This document shows, one piece after another, positions 1 through 11,600 of a stretch of DNA of 64,000 bases. Location of the stretch: NCBI RefSeq assembly GCF_020536995.1, contig NC_068355.1, positions 5,372,711-5,436,710 of the forward strand, written 5' to 3'. The translations under genes and the position numbers were made by a program. The notes under the pieces were generated by a model. That model did not search any database, was not told where the DNA came from, and was given only the letters and a program-made list of their open reading frames with translations. How positions within the stretch are numbered: the first letter of the stretch is position 1; each line of letters begins with the position of its first letter. This stretch comes from Dreissena polymorpha. Taxonomy: Eukaryota > Mollusca > Bivalvia > Myida > Dreissenidae.

Positions 1-705
1 AATGTTAAAGTTTGACGCAAACAAACCAACAAACAGACAGGGCAAATATAATATGTCCCCAAGTATAGACTGGGACGTAAAAAGGACATAGCTTTTGAGA
101 CATATATATCAATTGCTTTTAAAATTGTTATATATATGCATGTATTTGTGATAATAGTAATCTGAACATGATTGTCAGTTTATATATATATTTATGATAA
201 TAGCAACCTGAACATGATTGTTAGTTTAATTATTTCTGTATACGACCACCTATACGCAAAGAAATTATAAATAAATCTATAAGGAATAGTTTTCTCTGTA
301 AATTCTAGAATGGTTTATCCTTTGGATTAATGTATGTTTTAATATTGGTATGAGTATTAGTACAAGTTAGAATTAACCAATTATCGATCCTCTTTACACA
401 ACAAAATTATAGATGATCTATTCTGATAATTGTTCTCGTAAAATAGCAACTGTTTCATCATTTCAAATGACCTTATGAGAATACTTGAGGCAAAAGTATA
501 TAAGCATGAACAATTCAATTTGTTTTGTAGCATGGGGCATTTAAAAACAAAAAGAAACAAGCATACCAACACAATCATGATTTACATATGATACAGTATA
601 CAGCTGGAAAACAGATATCATAAATTGTCATTGAAATGTGAGTTTATAACGAGCAAATTCGTTGAATTGATATCCCCCAGCCAATATGCTTCTGGACACA
701 AGTGT
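1..705. other. Gene-free AT-rich stretch
   Basis: I see no exon with splice signals, RNA gene or recognisable element here. Short TA-rich runs are the only structure. Confidence 0.4.
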
Positions 706-711
706 TATATT

Positions 712-1070
712 TGACAATCAAAAAAGCATTTTTTTCCAAGATAAAAAGGGCAATAACTCCTTTATTAACAGATGGTGTACAATGCCATTTGACATGCATC
801 ATCCTCTTATCCATATATATATATAATATATATATATATATATACTCATACCAAGTTTCAATGATATTGGCCAAAGCACTTCCAAAATATGGCTCCGGAC
901 ACACAAAAAAGCATTTTTTCAAGATACAAAGGGCCATAACTCCGTTATTAACAGATTGTGTACAATGCCATTTGGCGTGCATCATCCTCTTATCCATATT
1001 TATACACATACCAAGTTTCAATGAAATCCGCCAAAGTACTTCCAAGATATGGCTCCGGACGGACGGACGG
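712..1070. repeat. Two-unit tandem repeat, about 186 bp per unit
   Basis: The segment starting at 712 recurs at 898 with similar wording: an A-rich run, a 'GGGC(C)ATAACTCC' phrase, 'CATACCAAGTTTCAATG' and 'TATGGCTCCGGAC'. Unit 1 carries an extra TA microsatellite at about 812-842. The second unit runs into a GGACGGACGGACGG tract, a hallmark of the bivalve-type dispersed repeats seen several more times in this window. Confidence 0.75.
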
Positions 1071-1130
1071 AAAATGCCAAAACAATATCCCTCTGCCAAT
1101 GGCGGGGGATAACAACTTCAGTATATATGG

Positions 1131-1402
1131 AACAAGAGATTGCCAAGCAATATGGTCCCCTACCGGTAAAACTCCACCAGTCAGTAATTTTTTTTTTACA
1201 TTTGTTGCCATAGCAACCACAATTTTTGACATAGGAACAAAATTAATTGACGTGCATAATCTCCATATAAGCCATCTGTCCACGTTTCAAGTTTCATAAA
1301 AAAATATGAAGAACTTTGAAGTTATCGCAGGATCCAGAAAAGTGTGACGGACTGAAAGACAGACTGACACACGCAGACAGACTGACACACGGAGCGCAAA
1401 CA
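1131..1402 (+). repeat. Dispersed repeat opening with AACAAGAG plus hairpin
   Basis: It starts AACAAGAG, followed at once by a small hairpin (ATTGC, CAA, GCAAT; 1139-1151) and a C-rich phrase. It ends in short tandem GACAGACTGACACAC motifs. The opening matches those at 3873, 37084 and 47694, where the hairpin sequence differs but the fold is kept. Confidence 0.5.
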
Positions 1403-1527
1403 ATAAGTCCCCCCCCCCCCGGTTTCACCGGTAGTGGACAATAAATATTGAGTTAACAAGATGAAAAAGATCGAACAATAAATGTGGCCGATAAGTGTGC
1501 TTACAAAGCATAAGTTTTTAATTCCGC

Positions 1528-1747
1528 TCACTTTCCAGCCATATTAGCAAGAAAGATACTGGCGTTTATTTCATAGTTATATTCGCTCTATATATATCTC
1601 GACTTTACTCGCTGCGAAATTTCCTAGCGGGATGACCTAATTTGGGCTCCACTAACAAAATTTGCGGGGAGAAAAGTCGATATATAAAGCGAATTTAAAT
1701 ACGAAATAAATGCCAATCACCTTTTTACTGATATGGCTGGAAAGTGA
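1528..1747. mobile_element. Palindromic MITE, about 220 bp
   Basis: Almost the whole segment folds on itself. The outer arms TCACTTTCCAGCC (from 1528) and GGCTGGAAAGTGA (to 1747) are perfect complements. Inner arms around GGCGTTTATTTC / GAAATAAATGCC and ATTCGCT / AGCGAAT continue the fold to a centre near 1640. There is no coding capacity. A partial, diverged copy lies at 58982-59150. The transposase class is unknown. Confidence 0.7.
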
Positions 1748-1835
1748 TTCAAGTAATTCACTACTGAAGGCATTCCAGTCATATCTCCCAGATCTCCCAG
1801 AGTAAACCCTGACTTTGCTTTCTGATTTTGCTCAA
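1745..1835 (+). repeat. Inverted partial copy of the KDZ-like last exon
   Basis: This stretch is the reverse complement of about 2225-2305, the 3' part of the last exon of the minus-strand KDZ-like gene, with scattered mismatches and a small indel. Shared phrases include CTGAAGGCATTCCAGTC and GACTTTGCTTTCTGATTTTG. It is either a local inverted duplication or the trace of a foldback event. Confidence 0.7.
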
Positions 1836-1919
1836 CTGAGCACAATGTGAGCTTTTGTGTTATACAACCAACGACGGACAAAAGGCGATCACAAAAGCTC
1901 ACATTGTGCTCAGTTGAGC
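1830..1919. repeat. Perfect 30-bp inverted repeat, 30-bp loop
   Basis: 1830-1859 and 1890-1919 are exact reverse complements. The outer edge is GCTCAACTGAGC, related to the AGCTCA/TGAGCT hairpins that close other dispersed repeats in this window (for example 7111-7140). The lack of mismatches suggests recent formation or correction. Confidence 0.85.
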
Positions 1920-2058
1920 TACCAGTTGAGCTACAAACAAGAGCATTTAAAAAGCCATAGCACAGTTGTTTGTCTTATCTTAGAACACTTATTGCGAACA
2001 ATTCAATTGAGACAATTAAGACAATATTGCGTTTGAGTCAATGATGTCTTTTAAACAT

Positions 2059-2692
2059 TTAATTGTCACCATCAGAGTCATTGTCACTATCACTGTCTGT
2101 AAAATCCTCATCACTGAGTATTACATCAGTTGGTTCAGAGGGTTCTAACTCGTATTCTGGTAAGTTTCCATAATTTATTTCAGAAATACGAGCCTCTTGA
2201 ACGCTGGTTAGACCAACCTTTTGTGCAAAATCAGAAAGCAAAGTCAGGTGTTAAGTCTGGGAGATATGACTGGAATGCCTTCAGTAATGAATTAAATTTC
2301 ATTTCCACATAAAGCCCTTCTTTGATGATGACTGGCATGTCTCCTTTAACATTATCCAGGACCTTGTTTAAAAGACCTGAATGTTCATTGGAAAAGAAAT
2401 GTAATGTTGACTTCATTTCTGAAATCAAAAGTTCCTTTTCTTCTGCAGCTCTCTGTGTCATGCAAAACAGGCGAACAGCTTGCTGTTTTACAGACACAGG
2501 CACACTGGTCCTCCAAGCACCTACATCTGATGACTTCAAAATGTCCCACAGCTTGCTGTCGCACGACTTTACATCTTCAAATGACAAATGTGTCGGCATT
2601 TTAACGACTTCCCCGCCAACCGCATTGTACAACGACAGCTGTTCTCTCATCTTTTTGTTGCTTGCCCAATCTTATGGCTACAGCTTGTCCTC
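2059..2692 (-). CDS. KDZ-like gene, last exon
   Basis: Acceptor TTTTAG/GAG at 2692. It opens GQAVAIRLGKQQKDE, then after an A5 run the reading frame moves to MREQLSLYNAVGGEVVKM, LSFEDVKSCDSKLWDIL and AVRLFCMTQRAAEEKELLIS. L...YN, LS.EDV....LW and R..EE..LL..EM are the signature C-terminal motifs of KDZ transposases. A further frame change near 2235 leads to an acidic tail ending DSDSDNDSDGDN. The part at 2225-2305 has an inverted copy at 1745-1835. Confidence 0.65.
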
Positions 2693-5600
2693 CTAAAAGC
2701 AACATTATTTTTTAAGTTTTAGTTAACTTTCAAATGACTCCTAAAAGAAAGGTAATGAATGATGTGACAATTTAATTAGGAAATACTTTTACTGTTTTTA
2801 GTAACAGAGACCTAGATCTCAAGCTAAGTCTGCATATAAACTACCAGCACACTTAACTGTACAAAATACCCACATGAACACTCAAATTATTTAGAGGAAC
2901 ATTCTATGTAATGTAACAGCTAACATTGCTTAACTGGTCCCAAATGTAATCCCAAACTTAATGTGCAATACAAGTTTCATCACGATTGGCTCATGCAAAC
3001 AAAAGTGATTGTCTGGAACCCACCTGCTTGTTTCCCTTCTTGCCCAAATGGCTCATATCTCAATAAATAACCAGGTTTCCAACTTTGTTGATTAGACAAA
3101 AATAATGAAGTATATTCAGTAATGAAAAACACACTGAAAGGTCTTAGGAAGATATTTGTATTACATTAAGGTGACAATAACTTGTATCATATAGAAATGG
3201 ATTTTTATACTTACTTGCATACTTTTTCATTAAATCTAACAAAAACAGCCTCTCTGCAGTGGTCTGTTGAAGGGTCTCCAGTATCTGAAGTCTTAGTTTC
3301 TCTTGTGCAGTCTTGAGTGTCCGCAGGTAATCAACATTTGTTGAGTCCCATTTGACACCAGCCTTCTTCCCTTTCTTTTTCAGTTTTGTCTCTAGCCTGC
3401 ATTGGATAAAATTACATCCTATTGATGTATATGTTCTTGTATGTAAGATTGGCATTTAAAGGTGAAATGACTTTTTAAAGTATTATTTTATACACGCATT
3501 AGGCAAAGAATCTATAACATGCATTAATCTTTGACCATTTAAAAACTACTTGTCTGGGGGTAATTTACATATCGTTATTTTTATAAGTGGATAGAGTTTA
3601 ATTTGCCTTACTTAGAGGACAGAAAATAGAACAGAATGTTTAGATAAATAAATAAGTATCAAATGGAAAAAGGTCAATTAAAAAAGGCCATGCATAATAT
3701 ATACATGCAATATACCTTTTCTTATCTTTGTTTACATCCGTCGCAAACACACCCCTAAAATTAAGATTTCATAAAATTGTTAGCGATATAATTATATATT
3801 TAACATACATAGAGCATATGATTTTTAACCACTGGCCACTACAGGAACATTATGTAAATGTACTATGTATCTAACAAGAGCTGTCAGAGGACAGCGTGCT
3901 CGACTATTCAAGTGCTTGACAGTATAACGTAAGACAACATGGGGAAATTGTTCAAATTATTCAATAAGGTCAAGTTAATAGTTCAGGTATATTTTCAGGT
4001 GGGGGTAGGGGAGGGGGTTGAGAGGGGGTATAATGTGGGGTGTGGTCATTTATAAGACGATCTTTCAAAAATAAAAAAATGAAAAAAAAAAATTTTTTTT
4101 TGGGGGGGGGTGGGGGGTGGGGGGGCAGGGATTCAGGGTTGGTGCGTGGGGGATGGTTTGGACGGAATCCATTGTGGTATTCATACAAGTGTTGTTTTGT
4201 AAAAGTATTCATAAAATCTGATCATAAATAAAGAAGTTATGGCAATTTAACTAATTTATTCTTTTGACATTGAGAGTCAAGGTCATTCAAAGGTCAAGGT
4301 CAAATTGAACTTGCCAGGTACAGAACCCTCATGATAGTAAGAAAATATTTGAAGTTTGAAAGCAATAGCTTTGATACTTTAGAAGTCAAGTGGATCTAAA
4401 CACACAATTTAACAAAATATTCAATTACTAAGACAAAAAAGGGCCATTATTCTTACAAAATGCTTGCTACAGTTGTCTGCTCTTGTTTATAGATTGGGGT
4501 CATGTTGGTAAAGAAGTTTGCAAAATATGAAAGCAAACTATAACATTTGCACGCTAACGCCGACGCCCAGGTGAGGAGGATAGCTCCACTATATATATTT
4601 CATATATAATAGTCGAGCTAACAAACAAAACAAAATCTCCCCAAAAAACATTCTGAGAAAAAAAGGGTTAAGTGTTATGATTGAAAACTCATTATTCTTG
4701 CACATCACAACTTCATTTATTTTTTATTTATCCACAAAGAGACTGGATGCTAACTAATAACATTACTTAGAATCTGTATAAAATAACGTAGTAACAAATG
4801 CATTATTCCTATTAAAAGTACCTGTATTTTGTTAGCTCCTCCAGGACTAGACAATACTCTTCAGCAGGTGACAAGGAGTGATTTTCTGTATTAAAATGTG
4901 AAGTGCAAATCATTAAAACACAAAGACCATGTTAAGCAAATTATGTGGCTTGTAAACACTTATTGAATTTCTGTTAAAACAATTGAATGCTGCGAGAAAA
5001 TGAAAAACTCACTAAGCTACTTATGAATCAAATAATTATCATATAACATACCAGTTGATTTGCTGCGGATACACACAACCCGCTCATAATCTATCCATTC
5101 CTGTAGACATTCAGTTGTTACTCCTAATCAACAGAACAATTTAATAAATATTTGTGAACTTACACAGAGAAAAACAATAATTATTTTAAATTCATCTACA
5201 TTATTTAAATGGTTCATTTTGTTATCGGGACATTTATAGTTTTGTTTCTTCTGATTTAACATAAAGTCTTTCAATTCTATATTGTTATGCACAAACATTT
5301 TGTTTTTTTTAATATTGGGACAATATTTTCTGAGATGGCAATTAGTCGAATTCTGTCAAGCCAGCAATTAAAGGTGTTCATCTCACAACTGGTATTGACA
5401 TGTGCATCATTTAATTAAACACTGGAAACTGCAAAACAAATATGGGATGGTAATTTTATATAATGACACAAACACTTGTAGAAAATCTGCATTTGTCCAT
5501 GTTTTCTTACCTGCAAAAGGTTCCAAAATTTCTTGAAGAGCCTCCTTGCTTTTTTTTCTATATCCTCTGCTCTAGCAAGCTTATCAGGGAGGGAGAATCC

Positions 5601-8600
5601 TGAATAAGAAAATACCCAGAAGTTTAAATTGTCACAGAAAACTAGCATCCATTTTCAAAAAAGAAAACACCTTTCATGAGAAATTGACAGTCAACACTTC
5701 TAACGACTTCGTTGAGGGAACAGTAAACTGCTATCTATCCTTTCTTTAAAAGATTAATTCAAATCAGTGGTAAATTCTAGCACATGGAGTTTTGTCTCCA
5801 TCAGTAAGTAAAAGTTAGCGTTTTTCTTTTCATTATGTCCTCTTTGTTTCACATCATGTTACAAGACTGACAATATAACCCTTTATCTTAGGAATTGTAT
5901 TATTTACAAAGTCAGCTAGCAAGCCTCTGTTGGTTATGCGAGAAATCAATAAAACCAATGTATTGAATAAGTTTCACAATGATTAGGCAAAATTGTGACT
6001 TCTATAGTGTTCGATCACAAGGTTTCTCTCTAGTAACATAAGGAAAACTGCCCCCCTCCCTGGCAGCCATGTTTTTTTACTGATTGGGATCATTTGCGAA
6101 CTCGTCTGAGATATATATATATAACCCTTTACCACTTAGATACGTATTTTCACGCATTTGTAGTTCCTTATAAAATAATATTTCATTGAAGACCTTTCTT
6201 ACTAGATTAAAGATTTTAAGACTTCATATCTAAACCATAGATACTGATGAGCAGCAAACAGCATAAAACATGAACAGGCTGCGAGTTACTCTTAGGCTTT
6301 TCTGGTTTTATGCTGTTTGCACATTGCCTTTTTCACTTTGCTTCTAAGCGGGAAAGGGATAACCAATCTTTTCAACAAGTTTCATGATGATTGGGCAAAA
6401 AATGTGACTTATAGTTTTCACAAGCTTTTTTAAATAGATAAATATAAGAAAACTGCCCCCCCCACCTCCCGGCAGTCATGTTATTCAACTGACCGGAACC
6501 ATTTTCAAACTCAACTCTCATATCAAGGAAACATATGTTCTGACCAAATTTCATGAAAATTGGGCCAAAAATGTGACTTCTAGAGTGTTCACATGTTTTC
6601 ACTATATACATATAGAGAAAAATGTCCTGCCCACTGGCAGCCATGTTTTTTCACCGATCTGGACCATTATCTAACTCGTCCGAGATATCAATAAAACCAA
6701 TGTTTTGACCAACTTTCATGATGATTGGGCAAAAATTGTGACTTCTAGAGTGTTTACAAGGTTTCTCTATAGCCAAATAAGGAAAACTGCTCCGCCCACT
6801 GGCGGTCATGTTTTTCAACGGACTGGAACCACTTTTGAACTCAACCATCATATCATTAAGACAAACAAAGTTACATGAAGATTGGGCATGAAATGTTACT
6901 TCTACTGTGTTTACAAGTTTTTTCTTTTTTGACCTAGTGCCCTAGTTTTTGACCCGGCACAACCCAGTTTCAAACTCGACCGAGATTTCATTGGGACAAA
7001 GCTTCTGACCAAGTTTAATGAAGATCGGACAATAAATGTGGCCTCTAGAGTGTTTATGAACAAATGTGAACGGACGGAGGGACGGACAGACGTCGGACAA
7101 AGAACGGTCACAAAAGCTCACCTGAGCAATCAGGTGAGCTAAAAAGCAAAGTATCAATTCATTGATTAATATTTATTTTAAATACTGTAATTGTAAAATG
7201 GTGGGATAATTTTCTGTTACAATCACTATTTTTAACATTACCTCATAACAAGCTGGACATTTGGATCCATCATCGTGGATGTTTTCCATTTGGTAGATAA
7301 AATGTCGAAATTCATCGGCTGTTCCTCCTACAAGCACTTTGTACAAATCTTTGACCTAAAAATATAACCGTGATTTATCCCATTTATTCAAAATTTATTA
7401 AACATGATAAAATATAGAGACAAAACCAACAGTTAAAGCAAGCTGTAAGAACTTAAAATAAACGTTTAAAGGTAAACTAAAGCATACACATAAGGCAATT
7501 ACACATTGCAATTAAAAATAAGGCTTGTCATAGTATCTGACATATGCCCCCAATGTGGAATATTGTCGGTGCAGTGTGAACTTTTTTGTGAAACTTTTCC
7601 AGATGTTAAACTTTGTTCTGTGTTAGCGACTTCAGTATGGTGTTTCCACTTACATACTTATATTCAATCATCCATCCATTCAGCATAATTCCATGCTGTC
7701 TGCTCTTAATCAAATTGAATTTGATAATTTTCATATCAAATAATAATGTATGTTAATCTATAAAATTGTTAATAGCCACTATAACACATAGGGTCTTTCT
7801 GTAATTATTTGTGTACAATGGTGAGACATACTTTTAAAAAGTAGAGCATAAAAATGGAAGGGGGATGGTACATATTTAACAGAGAGGGGCACAAAAATGG
7901 AAGGCTCCACCTCCTGCTTTTCTGATACTAGTATAGCAAATCATTCACATGAATCAGTAAATCAAATATTTATACTTAAATTATTTTGTAAACAAGCTTT
8001 ATTTTATGTATTAACTACATATAAAAATATTATACTTTTGTGTTACTTCAAAAGCAATTCAAACAAAAATCATGTACAAACATACAGGGTGATGAATATA
8101 TGTCTTCATGTGCTTTGATGTCCACGCGTCTAATGCTGAGCAGTAACTTTTAAATGACACCGAGCTTTCAAGAAGAAGACCACATAACCAGCGCATGAAG
8201 TCAAAGTGAAATGCCACGTTTGGAAATTTGGTTGAAGATGGCCACAGGTTGAACCTAATCAAGCGTACAGCTTCAACTTCACACTTGCAAAATTGCAGGG
8301 TCTTCAAATGCTGTCGACCTTAAAAAAGATTACAAGGTTTTTAAAAAATACTTATGGTTGTTAACTATAAAAAGTGTTTTAGTAATTGCAAATTGGCAAA
8401 ACCATGATTTATTGGGATCATATAACTCACTTTAACTTGCAACTTAGTTGTAACCATGCTGGGCATTTCCAGTTGTAATAATTAGTTACTTGGCTTTTAA
8501 TGACCCAGTTTGATACAGGGTGCATATATTAATATTGGCGAGAATGTAGCTAGATTCCAATATAAGTTGACTACTGTTTAACACAAAGTAACAGGACAGC

Positions 8601-11600
8601 AAAACAACCTGCAACAAATCTTTCGTACCAAGTTACATTATAGGATAAGAACAATGCAATGATCAGTGTGAGACATGACAAGATCAGAACAATTATCAGC
8701 ATGAGACATGATAAGATAAGAACAATGATAAGCGTGAGACATGATAAGATAATAACAATGATCTGCATGAGACATGATAAGATAATTACAATTATCAGCA
8801 TGAACCAGGATAAGATAAGAACAATGATCAGTTTGAGACAAGATCAGAACAATTAGCAGCATGAGATATAAAATATGAACAATTATCAGCATTAGACATG
8901 ATAAGAACAATGATCAGTGTGAGACAATATCTGAACAATTATCAGCATGAGACATGATAAGATAATAACAATATCACCAAGAGACATGATAAGATAAAAG
9001 CAATTATCAGCATGAGACAAGATAAGAACAATTGTCAGCATGAGAAATTATAAGATAAGAACAATGATGAGGGTGAGACATGATAGGATTACAAAATTAC
9101 CTTTATCATCCACGACCACGAGTTTTTTCAGGTAAGTAGTGCTACAGGAATGGTCATTCAATTTCCAAGCCTCATCATCATCAATGAAAGAAAGGTTAGC
9201 CATGTTCTGTAAAAAAGGGCATTTAAGACAAATGCTCAATAAGCATTTAAAAACACCTGGCAGTTTTAAAGTTCAAGATAACAACAGCTTTTGAGTTTGA
9301 TGGCAGTTGGAACTGGTTGGTTTTGAAACCATGTATTGAAAAAGACCACATTTGTAATACACGTATTTGTATGAAGCTCATGTAATGATAATTTTCTAAA
9401 ATGGTACTTTGAATATCTCTAAACACATTCAAAGATTTTTTAAATACATGAAGTCATACCACTTTAAGAAAAAAAAGTACACTGTCTTAGATGATTTATG
9501 TTCAAATTCAATGATATGATAAATGCTTTCTCTTGTATTTGTTAACATTGTACCTTCCAAATGCAGATGAGGATGTTTATGCCTCAACCGCAAGCATGTG
9601 AGGCACGTAGTCTCCCATTGAACAGCAATCACAACACCTGTACAGTTCATCTGTGGAGAGACAACAATCAGCACATTGTCGCTTATTGGGTGTCTGCATT
9701 TGTACATAAGCAGACATAATTTCTGGAGATATACTTTTCCATTCTTCAAGAAGTTTGGCCTTTTCAGTATCGTATCTTATATTTTCATCTGCAACGCATA
9801 CATATCTTTCTTTAATATTTTGAGGAGTTTCGAGTTGACAGTAAATATTATTGATTATAGACAAATAAGTAGACCTCAATTATTGTATTCTCAGATATTC
9901 CAAGTTTTTTTCCATGATTTTGTGAGGACCCTGGCCCACTAACTTTTTTTTTTGAGTTGCGAACTTTTCAATTTTTTTTTTTCAATGAGTCGCAAAATTC
10001 TGAAACATAATTGTAGTGTGTGTTTTTTTTTTATACATTTCCACACACCCGTGGTATGGGGTACTTTCCCACTTTAATTAATATCATGAGTATGTATCGT
10101 ACGATTCCCTTATTTTGAGCATGACCTAATTTATATCACTTTGTTTACATTAAGATTGCGGCTCTCATGATGACGTCACATGCATGCGTTCCGAGTATTT
10201 TGTTTTACTAACATTACTACGCTTGAAAATATAAACTACAGACACAACTAAAATAAGGAAAAAAAAAGTTTAATTACATTTACAAATCTTACTTCAACTG
10301 TAATATTCTAATTGTATGCCGATTCCGTTCATGTTTTTGCTACTCATCAATAAACTTGCACAGAAATTGCAGACCACTGCGCTTGTGTAAACACATAATT
10401 TCATGTATTTGTTTTATTTTAAAGAAAATTCTTTTACTTTTTTACAATTCCCAGAAAATGTTGCATGGAAAAATCTTTGCAGGTACATCACAAAAATAGG
10501 TGACATCCCTTATCCACATGTTCAGTGGGTATACACTGTCTCGATTTGATATTTTTATCAAATTTTTTAATAGTAACATATATGCCAAAATTTTATTTGA
10601 ACAAATTGCGAACGTTTTTGTTTTTTCCAATTCTTGAGCACTTTTTGTGTGTATATGTTGCTTAACAGAAGATCTACCGATAAAACAGAAACTTGTTAAA
10701 TGGTAAATAGAAGTTATAAAAAAGTTAAATTAATCTTTCAGTTTCTCTAAATTTGTTCAGTGAATCGAATTTTCTAAGTTTAATTGACATCATTTCTATT
10801 GCAATCGAGTACTATAGCTTTTTTAATGTAACCTTTTGACTCAAGGTAGACAACGCGTGTAGTGTATATTATTTGCGGATGTGCATGGAACTATCGCCTT
10901 TGCGTAGTTTAACACGCTGTAAATAAACAATTTTTACATGGATTTAATGGGAATGAAATAAATTGTTTGAGGTACATCGTTTATTGCGGCAATGTTTGAA
11001 TTATTTCAGAAATTATTTTATTTGTTTCCTTAACAGCTTGACTGAAGGTAATTGGAGGATATATTTATACTAGCTGTGTGATCTTATAAGGTAATGTCAG
11101 AAGTTGTGCGACAATGCTGGGAATTAAAAACAAGAGCAATGCATAACGGGTGCCACACTCGGCTACGGGTGCAGTTTTGAATAAATGAAGGCTTGTCAGA
11201 TTATTTTTTTTTAAAAAAGGTTACAGTGACCTTGACCTTTGACCTAGTGACCCCCAAAATGGGTGTGGCACGTAGATCTCATCAAGGTGCATCTACATAT
11301 GAAGTTTCAAAGTTGTAGGTGGAATCACTTTGATTTTAGAGCAAATGTTAAGGTTTTAGCACGACGCGGACGGCGGACGTCAGACGGCGGACGACGAGCT
11401 GGCTATGACAATAACTCTGGTTTTCTCCGAAAAACGCTGAGCTAAAAAATGATCCAAATATCAGTCTGGAATAATAATTAACTTCAGATTTTTAAACTTT
11501 CCTTAATACTGTATCATTGGTTTTGGAAACATTACTTTGTGAATAGATATATATCGATGGTCCCAATTCAAAACGCCGAACCTACAAAAACGCAACTTTT

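Noticed and set aside
8571-8910. Minus-strand frames with LIIVLILSCLM repeats that look like membrane spans
   Set aside because: Translation of the 24-33-bp minisatellite.
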